Shown one piece after another: positions 1 to 13,400 of a DNA stretch of 64,000 bases. Origin of the DNA: Populus alba. Its lineage: Eukaryota > Streptophyta > Magnoliopsida > Malpighiales > Salicaceae. The position numbers were made by a program, and so were the translations under genes. Position 1 is the stretch's first letter; every line of letters begins with the position of its first letter. The stretch is taken from positions 13,301,991-13,365,990 of the forward strand of contig NC_133302.1 in NCBI RefSeq assembly GCF_005239225.2, written 5' to 3'. Below the pieces are notes generated by a model, which saw only the letters and a list, made by a program, of their open reading frames with translations, searched no databases and was not told the origin of the DNA.

Positions 1-3000
1 ATTTGTGATTGCTGGAAATATATAACATGATATTATCGATATATATTTAAATAACTAATCTTTTGGTTAAATTTGGGTAAGAAGACAATTTGATATAAAA
101 GAAATCAATTATTTTTAAAACTATGGGTCTCATCAACGATAATAGTGTTAGTGAATATACCATAAAATTAATTGGCTGATTATACATAATAATAATTTTA
201 TTTATGTAAAACATATTTATTATTAATAAAAACTTTCTTTATTTTTAATATTTGATTAATGAATCTAATGTTTGATTAATAAAACTAGAGTAAAGCTAAA
301 GTTTGTGGAATAAAAATATTTTTCATTGAAAATTATAAAGTTATTATAATTATTAGATTCTTATTTTATCAAAGCATTGTTTCTAAATATTTATGATTAA
401 TGTTCTATTAAAACTGAACATTAATTAGAATTGTTGTGACTGATGAATATCATGTTTCTTCTTTTATGAAAGGAAGCAACTATCTCATAAACTTAGGAAT
501 GAGAGTTGCTTACAACTAATATGTAAGTGTTTGTCAGATAACATGTACACTAAACTGATCTGCAAGAGAATTTCATTTGGAGAGATCACTTATATTTATG
601 GAAAGGCTCCCATGATAGTTATGTAAGTGATTTTTAGACTTGAGATCGCTAAGTTATCTTATATAGAGAGAGTGTTATTCTTTAATTCTGACCACACGTT
701 GTCCTAATCAAAGGTAACAAATGGGTAGATATTAGGTATAATATAAACTATATGAAGGTATTTGAGTAATTAAAAATGGATTCATCACCATAAGTCAATT
801 ATGAAAAATACTTCATTTGTTTTCAAATAGTATTGATTGTGAAATTCTTGACCAATGTGGAAGCTAAATTAGAAAAGAGGGTGTGCTCATTGAGCTTTAT
901 CCCCATCAAAGTTTTGAGAGTATACCTTATTAAGATGATATAGTTTTATCATCTAGATTGTTGGCTTCTTTCCTTTCAATATTAGCTTCTTTTCCACCTA
1001 AAACTAGATTGGATTTTGTTCTTTCCTTCTCTCTCATTTTAGTACCTTATTTCTTTAGCTCCCCTTTTAATCATTTATATGATTTTTTTTTTATCAATTC
1101 TTTAGTCCGATAGACATTTTTTCTTTACAAGCTTACTATGAAAAACCTTGATGAGATTTTGCTTTGTAAACACAATATTTGTTGTTGCCTTTTTTCATGA
1201 AATATGTCAGATCCCAAATTAATGACTGCATTTTTAGATTTTAACCTAATCAAGTTGACACTTTCAAATGAATGAATATGGAGCTATAAACCTTAAAATT
1301 GAGTAAGGTTGAGTCCAAATGAAAGGTGAATACCCCCTCTACCAAGGTTAGGTGGTCTTCAACGACAATGACATCAGTGTTGCTATGAGAAAGCTTTAAA
1401 AACGGTTAACTCAGTCATCAATGATTATGATACTCATTTCATAAAACCACTAATCATTTTCATGTATTCACACTTCAAGCCTTATCAGTTGAACTTTATC
1501 AAAGGTTAGCCCTGTTTCTCTCAAAATCAAAAGAGCATAAACAAGCTCCTTGGTCTTTAAGTTTGAAAAATCACTAAAATCTCAAGAAACCACCATTGAA
1601 AAACCAACATAGGTATAGAGGTCATAACTGTGAAATGTTCTCCAAAATCCTCTTATTTTGATCAAAGGGCTAAGATTTGATCAATATGTTTAAACCCATA
1701 AAAAAATCATAGAAAAACCCTGTAAACACCTTTAGAAAAATCAGAGCAAAAGAGCAAAAGAGGTGAGGAAAAGATTGATAAAGAAACTATAAAGTGTGAA
1801 GGTTTAGAGGCTTAACACAAGGATTTCCTTAACTTTGAGAGAAAGTAACAAACTTGAAAAAGAAGGAACTGAAGGGCATCAATCATTATTTGAGCTTGAA
1901 CGATATAAAACGTTCATCTATCCTTGTAAAATGATGTCCATGAGGCACATTTATAGCATGTTCTTTCATGTTTTATAGTGTTTTTGAACATTTGTTGCAT
2001 TATATTGCTTTTAGCTTTAATTTTGATTAAAGCACATAATAATTTTTTTCTTTTTTTAATCTTGTTTGGAGTTTTCTATTATTGTTGCTGGATATTTAGA
2101 ATATACTTGAATGTTTAGAATAAATGAAACATAGTGATTTGGAAATCTAGCACTAGGGTTATTGTTGTTTTTCTAGTTTGTTAGTGTGTGTTCTTGGTTC
2201 CTCCTAGGCATGGTTTTGGTTCCGAATGTTTAAAGAGTCAATTTTGAATCAAAATTTGATGTTTTTAGAGTCTGTTTTATGTTGGTAGTCTTAAAATTTT
2301 TAGAGGTTTTATGATTTTGATGTTTTGATATTATATGTTAAATTGTTTTATTAAAATATGTTTGGTTTTAGTAGTGTAACTTGTTTGAATGAACAAAGCA
2401 TGTTTTAGAAGTAAAAAAATGCAAGTTTTGGAGGCTTGACAATGTGCTGGGTTTCTGAGCTATTTCTAGGTTGTTGGGCAGTGTTCTTCCTATTTTTGGA
2501 AAGAATATTGTCTTAACTCCATGATTTGGATCAATTTTTATCCCATTCTTTGCACAAAAATCCTTTGAATGACTTTATTAGTAAATAATCTAAGGTTTAT
2601 TTGCATCAATAACATGGTTTTAGTAGGTTTTAATCATTGGGTTTTGGTTTTGAACTGATACTCATTTTGACAAAACTCATGTTAAATGTTCTTTGTTTTT
2701 CTGGGTTTTAATTTGTTTTCATAAAAAGTTTTTGATTTTTTTTAAGTTTGATTTTTTTTATATTCTAATTTAGGTTTTGGTTTGTTTCTCGGATAAAATA
2801 AGTGGAATTTGGTTTAGTTTATGGTCGAACCAAAAGTTTTGGGTCAACTTAGTCGGGTCAAAATTGAGTCAAAGGTTAAGACCTTGTTTGGCTGGCAATG
2901 TTTTTGCTAAAGGTTTTCTTTGGCTTAAGGGTGTGTTTGGCAAACACCCCATAAGCTTTAATAGTATTGGTTTTAAGGGAAAATGGGTTTTTACGAAACA

Positions 3001-3700
3001 TGGCTTTAAAAAAAATAACATTTTCACTTGTTGCAAATGCCTAATCCTTACAAAAAATTGCATTTTATTTATAAAAAAAAAGATAAAAAAATGTCCTAGC
3101 ATTGTTTTAGAAATGTTTTTGTATTTTTTATGGAATTTACAATAAGTTTGTACAATTCCTTAAGATTTTGTTAATATTTCAATAACCCTATGTTTTTTTT
3201 TTTTTTTTTTTGCTTACTCTGAAAATTAATGGTCAGCATTCTGCTATAAATGTTGGACCTATAAGTAGATTAGTATTTAAACATCAGGAGTTAACTAGGA
3301 AATTCTTATATATTTTTTTTTAATATTCACCAATATTAATTGAGAGTATGTTTCACCATAATATACGAGTTGTGAGAACACTTTCGTCTTCTACGATAGG
3401 TGAACTTTGTTAGTGAACCTACATGGATTCTTCCTATAAGGATTTATTTAGGCATACGAGCCCATAATAAATTTGAAATGTTAGTTTTGTTCATGAACAT
3501 AAATCTTTGTTCTATGTTATAGATGAACCATCAGCTAGAAACCCATCAACACCTTTAAACTATATCCAGACCACACAATGCAACCTACCTCAAGTAAGGT
3601 AGGTTAGGGGTGCTAATATCTTCTCTAGTCACAACAATCCCTTACCTTGAAATTTCTAATAAAATCAATCCACTAGGATCTGCTAGTGACCCTAAACCAA
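1..3700. other. AT-rich intergenic DNA, no gene recognised
   Basis: No reading frame here looks like a known protein and no exon-intron structure could be assembled. The longest open frames (around 2777-3145) overlap on both strands and have low-complexity translations, so they look like chance. A near-palindrome (GGTGTGTTTGGCAAACACCCC) sits at about 2930-2950, and a poly-T run at about 3196-3211. The stretch is probably decayed transposon sequence, but no terminal repeats were identified. Confidence 0.5.
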
Positions 3701-3739
3701 ACAACTAGGTGACAACTCATTGACTCTAACATCTCACCA

Positions 3740-4760
3740 CATCATGCACGCATGTGTGATAGAGAGGATGACATTGGTCTTTGATCAGGTGTGAGATCAA
3801 ATAAAAAGGCAAGAGGCTGAGATTGCTAGTTTGTAAAGTGGTAGGTAGGAGGCATAAAAGGCATGCTAATCCAATTTTTGATGAGGGAGATGAGAAATAT
3901 GATAATGCATTCATTGACTGCATAGATAGGTTTCGGTAGCCTCAAAATCAAATGGATAAGGGTTTTTGGAATGGTGGTTAATTTATCCATAGGGGCGATT
4001 TTGGGAATTTTAGGCATCATGATTGGATAAGAGTTTGGGTAGCATTAAGATGAGAATTTTGACATTTCAAGGGAGGAATGATCTCAAGACTTATTTAAAG
4101 TTGTGGAAGAAGATCGAGCTAATTAGAAAACGGATATAAAGGCTGTCGAATCTCAACCAAACATAGAGAGTAGGTCTGATCCTTTTAAAGACAAGAAAGA
4201 CATCTTCATTGATATTAGAGGTAAAACAAGAACTCTAACATCTTTTAAACATGATATAAAATGTTTTTGTTGTTTATGCCTAGGTCATGTTGCTTTGTAA
4301 TGTCTAAACAAATGAGCAATAGTTATAAAGGCTCACTAAGAGGTTATGACTAATAGTGAGAGTAGTGATAAGGAGGAGATTTCACCACTTGAAGATGCAA
4401 ATGATGATGATGTTCAGTATCTGGTTGAGAGAGAGGCGTTTATGGTTAGACGAGTATTGAATGAGTAAATTAAGGTAGCTGATCTAGAGGAGTAAAGATA
4501 GAACATCTTTTACACAAGATGCCATATACAAAATAAGTTATGTAGTATGATAATAGATAGAGAGAGTTACATTAATGTAACTAGTATTGCTCTAGTGGAT
4601 GAACTAGAATTGCATACTACAAAGCATCTTATGCCTTATAAACTTTAATGGTTGAATGATTGTGGTAAGATAAAAGTGACAAGCAAGTTTTAGTTTCATT
4701 ATTTATTAAAAAATATTGTGATAAAGTGTTATATGATTTTGATGTTATTTGATACAATCC
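3740..4760 (+). pseudogene. Fossil Ty3/gypsy gag-protease fragment
   Basis: Decayed retrotransposon polyprotein. Around 4043-4120 the plus strand translates to a gag-type stretch containing ILTFQGRNDLKTYLKLWKK, matching the FxGxxDpxxYLxWxxk pattern of gypsy gag proteins. At about 4264-4308 there is a CCHC zinc knuckle (C-x2-C-x4-H-x4-C) in which one spacer residue is a TAA stop. From about 4490 to 4640 a retroviral-type aspartic protease region follows, with IIDRESYINV where active copies have IIDxGSxxNV, so the catalytic D-G-S is damaged. Several in-frame stops and at least one frameshift show it is dead. RT, RNase H and integrase are absent. Family assignment rests on motif order only. Confidence 0.72.
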
Positions 4761-4763
4761 AAC

Positions 4764-4855
4764 AAAATGTTGAACAAAGAAATTTGAATTCTAGCATAAT
4801 TGTACCTGCTATCCAATTTCATGCAATCGAGTATAACTCTCAAAATTAGGTTATT
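4764..4855 (+). repeat. Short copy of a dispersed LTR-like repeat
   Basis: The segment starting TGTTGAACAAAGAAATTTGA resembles the starts of longer copies at 5585 and 26255. It directly follows the fossil protease and is probably a truncated relic of the same repeat family. Confidence 0.45.
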
Positions 4856-5584
4856 TCCTTTATTTTTTGTGTTTTGTTTTGATTACACATCAAATTTTTT
4901 TTTGTTTCTCTTCTTCTTCACTTTGGCTCAAGTTTTTTGGTGTTAAGCATTTATGATATGAGTTTTTCTTTCTTTCTATTATCTAGTTTATGATATTGGG
5001 TTTTTTCATTAAAAAAAAAACCTAAGTCATTTATTTTTTTCCAATTTATCTTCGTAGAGTAAAAGAAATAATAAGAGTAGTAGTTAGTCTGTAACTCAAG
5101 TTTATCGGGGCCGATTCATTCGAGTAACAAGGTAAATTAAAGTTTTTAGGTTTGGTATCATTAAAATTAGTTGGGTACCTATAGTTTTAAATTTAAAATT
5201 CTAGGTCAGAATTTGTACTCCATGGTTTTTTATATCATATCTTGCTAGTCATCCATCCCATTTTTCTATTTGTGTCATGTATTCAACAAGAATTAAGGAA
5301 CAAATAAGGGTTCTCACTCAATAACACAAAGACCCATCTCATATGTTAGGGGTTTTGAGGCAAGAATTTGATAAGTTAAAAGAACTAGTCTATGAATAGC
5401 AAGCTTTAGAAAAAGAGGAGCAACAATACCGAAAGGATTAAAAACGAAAGAGAAGGGCTTCTACTTTCAGATAAAGTTGTAAGAGAGGAGTGTTAGTAAG
5501 AAAAAGAGCTCTTAAGGTTTAAATAAGAGGCTTGTGAAACATCTATTGTATCTATTAGTGATTTGAGGAAAAAATATATTGAAG

Positions 5585-5950
5585 AGAGAAGAAATGATAC
5601 GATTTAAGAAAATGTTGAACAAGAAAATTTGGATTCTAACGTAATTGTGTCTATGTTTAATTTTACACTATCAAGCATAATTCTCAATCCAAATATTGGA
5701 TCGGGCTAAAAGTTTACAAAGAGTTTCCATACATATTGTTCTATATTGGTTTAAATGCTCAGATCAATCAAAGTTTGCAAAGGTCTTGCGATACAGGTTA
5801 GCAGATGCAATACTGATTTTGTTATTTTTTATTGTTTAACTTGTGGACTTTCTATTTGGAGATGATCATTTTTCTAATAATGTAAAGATATTCAGCAGCT
5901 AATTTTAGCATTTTTTTTCTACAATGAATATTAAGGGCAACAATAATGGT
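5585..5950 (+). repeat. Relic LTR fragment (dispersed family, plus orientation)
   Basis: Similar over about 350 bp to 26255-26590 and, reversed, to part of 20640-21250. Shared landmarks in order are an aacaagaaaatttgga start, a ggatcgggctaaaa stretch, a cttgcgatacaggttagcag stretch and a tttctatttggagatgatca stretch. No coding capacity. Interpreted as a gypsy-type LTR remnant because the longer copy at 26255-27230 has the look of an LTR. Confidence 0.55.
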
Positions 5951-6021
5951 TTTCTTATGTGGTAGGTACAATTTAAACAATGAAAAAAAAGAAAAAGATA
6001 TAACTTTATTTTTAAAGCATA

Positions 6022-6480
6022 ACTCTAATACCAATTAATACGAACCTTATGGATTTAAAAATCTAGAAATCCACAATGAAGTAGATGACAAACCTAGAAA
6101 GCCAAAAATAAAGTTTATGATAGATAAACATTAACCTAAAGATAACCTTGTTTATAAGAACCAAGGTCAATTATACCTTGATGAGACAATTGTTGATCTT
6201 TTTCCCAACAAAGAACATGATTCGCACCAAGAAAAAAAATGAATGATTCAAATTAAGAGGATGCCAAAATTCGATAACCATGAAAACATATATAGTCCTT
6301 TTACATAATCCTAATGGATTTTAAATTGCAAGTTAATGAACCTAAGATAATTATCATCTTAACACAAATCTAATGCCTAAAATAGTCTTAAAACATTGAT
6401 TTTGGGCTAAAACAAACTCAAACTAAAACACAAGTCATAAACTAAATGTAAATATATGATAATAAAATAAAACAAAAAAT
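6022..6480 (-). repeat. Relic LTR/LARD-like repeat, minus orientation (copy 1)
   Basis: Begins with ctctaataccaattaatacg. Its reverse complement contains TTGGTATTAGAG, similar to the initiator-Met tRNA primer-binding motif TGGTATCAGAGC. The same arrangement recurs in the same orientation at 20066-20580 and 56459-57000, each followed by sequence with a cctaatgga stretch and tracts of related composition. Heavily diverged; no ORF supports an autonomous element. Confidence 0.45.
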
Positions 6481-7568
6481 AAAATAATGAAATAATGCAG
6501 CCTAAAAATCATCCCTCCTTGTTTGAAATCCTTTATATGTTTAGGGTTGTCTTAGTTGTTCCTTGAAGTTCTTCCCTTGCATGGAAGATTCTGAATTAAT
6601 TGGTTGATACTTTTCCTTATTTATTATCCTTAAACCTCTCAAATTTAGAAAGAAATAAGATTGATTTAATCTCTTTAAACAACTTTGCATAAGAATCCTT
6701 ACAGACCAGGAAGTACCCATAAAATAAGTAAAAACAATGGCAAAGAATTTGTCTCTCTTGTAGTTGTCTTTTTCTTTCCAAGTTATACATTGAATCCTTG
6801 CAAATAAAGGAAACACAATAATTACTCATCAATTCAATTTTCGATACCACAAATAGACTCCCTTTTGCACAAGAAAATTTCCCTCCATAAGCATCCAAAA
6901 AGCCACCATCCACAAGTCCCTTTTTAGTTAGGATTTTTGGCAAATCCTAGTAGGAAAAAGATTATAACATTTTAATTAATCCTAGACCAAATAGGACCTG
7001 ATATTGTCCAAACCAACATATATAATTAAGTCTCAAACTAGACCCAAAATATACTCCAATTAAGCATCATTTACTGCCCATTATAAACCAAACATGGGTT
7101 AATCTGTTTTGGCTAAAATCAAGCTCAATAGATATTGATTGAACTCGACAACATAAAACTTCTAAGGTTGGTTAAAGTTAATCTAATAAATAACCTCATA
7201 TTGGTTTAATGGTCTCCTTACCAAAACCAAAGACAAAATCACATGCATTTTTTAAGAACACCATGGTTAAACCCTATCAAAAAACAAAGTTATTGTCTTT
7301 TTTTTTTTTTAATAATATCTTAATGGAATGTTATCCAAGACATTTAAGATATAGAAAGCGATTTACAATTAAGGCTCCGTTTGTTTGCAGGAAAGTTGTT
7401 TCCTTTTGGAAAGTGAATTCCGAGGAAAGTGAATTCTGGGAAAGTATTTTCCGATATTTGGCAGTGTTATGAAAAATGAACTGGAAAACACTTTCCAGTG
7501 TTTGTTTGTGTTATGGAAAATGAACTGGAAAATAATTTATTAATGAATTAATATTTTTTTCAGGTTTA

Positions 7569-7571
<3 letters not shown>

Positions 7572-7615
<44 letters not shown>
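7572..7615. repeat. (AT)n microsatellite
   Basis: About 21 AT dinucleotides inside the PIF/Harbinger-like element. Confidence 0.95.
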
Positions 7616-7620
<5 letters not shown>

Positions 7621-8829
7621 TAATATAAATATTTAATCACTTACAATAAAAAAATGAAATCTAAAAAGTATAATGATGAATTTTTTTATTATTATTATAT
7701 GTTATATTCATACATAGCTTATTTTATAAAATATAACTATATATATGTCATATCATATTATATAGAAATAAGTCTATGAAATATTTTTTAAGTAAAACCT
7801 ATTAATATTTTTTAAAATTTTAAAAGCTTAAAATAAGTTTTTTTTTTTCATATGAAGAAAGCCAATTTTTTTTTCATATAGCAAAATAAAGCAATAATTG
7901 TGGCAGCAAAATCAATCAACGTTTTTATATTTAATTCTGTTAATTCCCCTTTTTAACAGAATAAACTCTCGGTCTGGATGGGTTCCCCTTGTTAAACTTG
8001 CTCTCGGTCTCGCTGGATTCTCATGCCCCTTCCTCTAATTCCCCTTCCCCTGTTCGGTTTCAGTTTCTCTCATCCCCTTCCCCTTCCCTTGTTCGGTTTC
8101 TCTCGGTTTCTCTCAGTTTCTCTCAAAAGAGAGCTTTCTTTCCTTCTCTTTATTGTTTTATTTTATTTTATTTGTGAAGCAAAGAAAAAACAGCTTCTTC
8201 TCCACAAGCCTGCCTGCTTCTGCCTCCCATTCCAATTTTCCCTCACTTTTTCGCAATCCAAACGACACACCACCTCTCTTTAGCAATAGTTGATGTTGCC
8301 GTCGCTTTTGAGCTGTTAAGTTTTTTGCCTTTTCTTTTTCTCTTTTACAGAAAAAGAGAGCTTCATTTTTCACTGTTTCAACTTCACTTTTTTTTCTTGA
8401 TTTAGTGAGGCTTTTTCTTGAGATCGACCTTCCAGCTCTGAATTAATTTGCTTTACTGAGAAGGGTTTTTGATTCTATGCAAAGCCCATTTTAGACTTTG
8501 TCAAGGTATGTGAAGAGAAGCTTTTTTTTTTCCCTCTCTCTCTCCTGTTAAGTTCGGAGTTGAATTTTCTTTTCTTGTTTCTTTCCTTAACTGTTAATGT
8601 TGACGAGTGTTGAAAATGCGAGTTTCATATTACATCGGTTATGATTCAGCTCATTTTGTTTGCTTTAAAGTGTTTAAACTTTATTTGGTTCTTGAGAAAG
8701 TAGAAGAAAATGAAGGAAAATGAAGAAAATCCGGGTTCTTTGATTTGGTTATTATTTTGTTTTTGGTCTCCAGTGGAGAGAGACCGTGATGAGATTTTTT
8801 TAAGAAAAATATGTGTAATGAGAAAGAAA

Positions 8830-8871
8830 GGAAAGTGTTTTCCTTTGTTTATCAAAAGGAAAACACTTTCC
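8830..8871. repeat. 17-bp perfect inverted repeat near the transposon right end
   Basis: GGAAAGTGTTTTCCTTT at 8830-8846 pairs with its exact reverse complement at 8855-8871 across an 8-bp loop. It lies in the subterminal part of the 7373-9003 element and reuses the same GGAAAACACTTTCC block found near the left end (about 7480). Confidence 0.88.
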
Positions 8872-9125
8872 TCTACTAAAGGTACGTTTTCTGTTTTGAC
8901 CGGAATTAAGTTTCCGTTGACTAGTTTTTCATATTGATGCCAAACATAGGAAACTAAGGAAAATGAATTCCAGGAATTGGTTTTCCTGGAAACAAACAAG
9001 GCATAAGCTATTCAATTATTACATACCTATACTAACCAACAAAATAACCATTCAAGCTTATTCCGTCATTTATTGGTGCCAAATTTCTTGGGTTAGAATT
9101 TATCTAAAAGGAATAGGAAAAAAAG

Positions 9126-9129
<4 letters not shown>

Positions 9130-9172
<43 letters not shown>
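9130..9172. repeat. (AT)n microsatellite unique to array unit 1
   Basis: About 21 AT dinucleotides, where units 2-5 have only AAATATATATAAGAC. This is expansion in unit 1 or contraction in the others. Confidence 0.95.
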
Positions 9173-9174
<2 letters not shown>

Positions 9175-10372
9175 CAAAGATTTACATTTATCATAAAAAA
9201 GGAGAACAACTTGTAAGTAAACATGGAATAAACAAACACATACACATATATGTAATATGTTTAGGTGTGACTAACTTGATGATGGGGCACAAAATTTCTA
9301 AAAATAGTTAATAACTTGATGATGGGTCAATCTAGATGATTACAATTTCTAACCCAACATCTAATATTGACACGGTTTATTTCTAACCCTGCACGCATTC
9401 TATGTATTTTATTGGGTTTCCAAGAGCCATGTACACAAACTTTTCATGCACATAATTTGTTCTATTCACACTCGATTTTTTAATGTAGAGCAAACATCAT
9501 TTTTTATGCCAATGACACTACCCATCACAAAATCTCCACCAATAATATGCATGACACAACAACAATTTCATGACACAATAACCAATAACCACCATAGCTA
9601 GCTAACGGTAACACACAAATTTGTCCACCAATAATATGTTCTCCTTGTCCATGAAGAAATTCTTAGACTTGGGTATATACACTTAATCATAAGGCAAGCA
9701 ATGAGGATCCCATCCTTAGCCATGTAGTGATAGCCATAGAAAACCAGGCCACAAGCCAACCATATAAGGGCGCTTCGCTGTCTGTAATACTGTCGGTGTT
9801 TGGTTTTTTTAATTCCCAACAGAATTAGCAATGGAAGGGAAACCTTAAAGTAGTTTAGTTAGGAATTAGTTGTTAACTATAAAATTTCTCCACCTCCTTA
9901 TAGACACATGGATGACCCTAAGCCTAAAAGAAAATAGGGAAGAACATTTAGAACATAGGTTAGGAGAAGGAGAAGAATTATTTCGTTACAATTTTTTTTC
10001 TTTTTCCTTGTTCAACATTGCATTAATCTTGAATTTCATGCAAACTTAGTTTTTAATTTTAAGAGGTTAGTACTTTTGGATCTTAAATTATCATCAAGAC
10101 TTGACCTTAAAATTATTCTATATTTAATTATGATATATGAATATCTTACATTTTTTTATGATTAAACTTGATAATTGATGACCAAAATTCTATATGATAT
10201 GCATCATATGTTTTTTGTTTTAAATATATTTTTATTGATTAGTTTATGTTGGATGCATGGCTAATTAACTGAGTAGTAGAAGTTTCTAATTTTTGAACCT
10301 ATGTTTGATAATTTTTTACTTAGAAAATATAAGTCTTGATTAAATTAACGATCATGAATAAATTACACCCAT

Positions 10373-10407
10373 CTTGATCTTAATGTTGTAACGTCATTAA
10401 GATCAAG
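10373..10407. repeat. Perfect 13-bp stem inverted repeat, once per 1.9-kb unit
   Basis: CTTGATCTTAATG and CATTAAGATCAAG are separated by 9 bp. The same foldback is intact in units 1-4 (about 12289, 14205 and 16123 for units 2-4). In unit 5 the left arm is changed to CTTGATCTTAGGG (about 18042). It could be an old MITE-type core or chance; no terminal repeats or target duplication were found around it. Confidence 0.85.
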
Positions 10408-13400
10408 AATGCTTAATGAAGGTTATTATATAATTAGGCTTAATTGATGTACAAATGCTAGATTAACTAAAAACTAAGGATAGGTAAAACAAAGTTGTTG
10501 TTTTTCATGGTTGATTTGTTTATTTTCACAAATCAAATTATAAAACACTTTTGTTATCCTAGACCAAATAGGACCTGATATTGTCCAAACCAACATATAT
10601 AATTAAGTCTCAAACTAGACCCAAAATATACTCCAATTAAGCATCATTTGCTATTATAAACCAAACATGGGTTAATCTGTTTTGGCTAAAATCAAGCTCA
10701 ATAGATATTGATTGAACCCGACAACATAAAACTTCCAAGGTTGGTTAAAGTTAATCTAAGAAATAACCTCATATTGGTTTAATGGTCTCCTTACCAAAAC
10801 CAAAGACAAAATCACATGCATTTTTTAAGAACACCATGGTTAAACTCTATCAACAAACAAAGTTATTGTCTTTAATTTTTTTAACAATATCTTAATGGAA
10901 TGTTATCTAAGACATTTAAGATATAGAAAGCGATTTACAATTAAGCTATTCAATTATTACCTACCTATACTAACCAATAAAATAACCATTCAAGCTTATT
11001 CCATCATTTATTGGTGCCAAATTTCTTGGGTTAGAATTTATCTAAAAGGAATAGGAAAAAAAGCAAATATATATAAGACAAAGATTTACATTTATCACAA
11101 AAAAGGAGAACAACTTGTAAGTAAACATGGAATAAACAAACACATACACATCTATGTAATATGTATGGGTGTGACTAACTTGATGACGGGGCACAAAATT
11201 TCTAAAAAAAAATTAATAACTTGATGATGGGTCAATCTAGATGATTACAATTTCTAAAGACACAGTTTATTTCTAACCCTGCACGCATTCTATGTATTTT
11301 ATTGGGTTTCCAAGAGCCATGTACACAAACTTTTCATGCATATAATTTGTTTTATTCACATTCGATTTTTTAATGTAGAGCAAACATCATTTTTTATCCC
11401 AATGACACTACCCATCACAAAATCTCCACCAATAATATGCATGACACAGCAACAATTTCATGACACAATAACCAATAACCACCATAGCTAGCTAACGGTA
11501 AATCACAAATTTGTCGACCAATAATATGTTCTCCTTGTCCATGAAGAAATTCTTAGACTTGGGTATATATACTTAATCATAGGGCAAGCAATGAGGATAG
11601 ACAGGGCAAGCAATGAGGATCCCATCCTTAGCCATGTAGTGATAGCCATAGAAAACCAGGCCACAAACCAACCATATAAGGGCGCTTCGCTGTCTGTAAT
11701 ACTGTCGGTGTTTGGTTTTTTTAATTCCCAACAGAATTAGCAATGAAATGGGAAACCTTAAAGTAGTTTAGTTAGGAATTAATTGTTAACTAAAAAATTT
11801 CTCCACCTCCTTATAGACACATGGATGACCCTAAGCCTAAAAGAAAATAGGGAAGAACATTTAGAACATAGGTTAGGAGAAGGAGAAGAATTATTTCGTT
11901 ACAATTTTTTTTCTTTTTCCTTGTTCAAGGTGGCATTAATCTTGAATTTCATGCAAACTTAGTTTTTAATTTTAAGAGGTTAGTACTTTTGGATCTTAAA
12001 TTATCATCAAGACTTGACCTTAAAATTATTCTATATTTAATTATGATATATGAATATCTTACGTTTTTTTATGATTAAACTTGATAATTGATGACCAAAA
12101 TTCTATATGATATGCATCATATGTTTTTTGTTTTAAATATATTTTTATTGATTAGTTTATGTTGGATGCATGGCTAATTAACTGAGTAGTAGAAGTTTTC
12201 TAATTTTTGAACCTATGTTTGATAATTTTTTACTTAGAAAATATAAGTCTTGATTAAATTAACGATCATGAATAAATTACACCCATCTTGATCTTAATGT
12301 TGTAACGTCATTAAGATCAAGAATGCTTAATGAAGGTTATTATATAATTAGGCTTAATTGATGTACAAATGCTAGATTAACTAAAAACTAAGGATAGGTA
12401 AAACAAAGTTGTTGTTTTTCATGGTTGATTTGTTTATTTTCACAAATCAAATTATAAAACACTTTTGTTATCCTAGACCAAATAGGACCTGATATTGTCC
12501 AAACCAACATATATAATTAAGTCTCAAACTAGACCCAAAATATACTCCAATTAAGCATCATTTGCTATTATAAACCAAACATGGGTTAATCTGTTTTGGC
12601 TAAAATCAAGCTCAATAGATATTGATTGAACCCGACAACATAAAACTTCCAAGGTTGGTTAAAGTTAATCTAAGAAATAACCTCATATTGGTTTAATGGT
12701 CTCCTTACCAAAACCAAAGACAAAATCACATGCATTTTTTAAGAACACCATGGTTAAACTCTATCAACAAACAAAGTTATTGTCTTTAATTTTTTTAACA
12801 ATATCTTAATGGAATGTTATCTAAGACATTTAAGATATATAGAAAGCGATTTACAATTAAGCTATTCAATTATTACCTACCTATACTAACCAATAAAATA
12901 ACCATTCAAGCTTATTCCATCATTTATTGGTGCCAAATTTCTTGGGTTAGAATTTATCTAAAAGGAATAGGAAAAAAAGCAAATATATATAAGACAAAGA
13001 TTTACATTTATCACAAAAAGGAGAACAACTTGTAAGTAAACATGGAATAAACAAACACATACACATCTATGTAATATGTATGGGTGTGACTAACTTGATG
13101 ACGGGGCACAAAATTTCTAAAAAAAATTAATAACTTGATGATGGGTCAATCTAGATGATTACAATTTCTAAAGACACAGTTTATTTCTAACCCTGCACGC
13201 ATTCTATGTATTTTATTGGGTTTCCAAGAGCCATGTACACAAACTTTTCATGCATATAATTTGTTTTATTCACATTCGATTTTTTAATGTAGAGCAAACA
13301 TCATTTTTTTATCCCAATGACACTACCCATCACAAAATCTCCACCAATAATATGCATGACACAGCAACAATTTCATGACACAATAACCAATAACCACCAT

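Larger units (their letters stand above)
7373..9003. mobile_element. PIF/Harbinger-like non-autonomous DNA transposon
   Basis: A 1631-bp insertion interrupts array unit 1. The uninterrupted site reads TTACAATTAAGCTATTC in the other four units. Here it is split with a TAA duplication (7370-7372 and 9004-9006), the target preference of PIF/Harbinger elements. Ends are imperfect inverted repeats: GGCTCCGTTTGTTTGCAGG on the left, and TGCCTTGTTTGTTTCCAGG as the reverse complement of the right. Similarity continues inward for over 100 bp with repeated GGAAAACACTTTCC blocks. No transposase frame is present. The centre (about 7960-8520) is a pyrimidine-rich block unlike the ends and could be captured leader sequence. 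Confidence 0.82.

Noticed and set aside
6541..6943. Two overlapping minus-strand frames (108 and 91 codons), one with GLVDGGFLDAYGGKFSCAKG
   Set aside because: Protein-like composition but no family recognised, no splice structure, and located between relic repeats. Too weak to call; may be a fragment of a transposon-carried or F-box-like gene.
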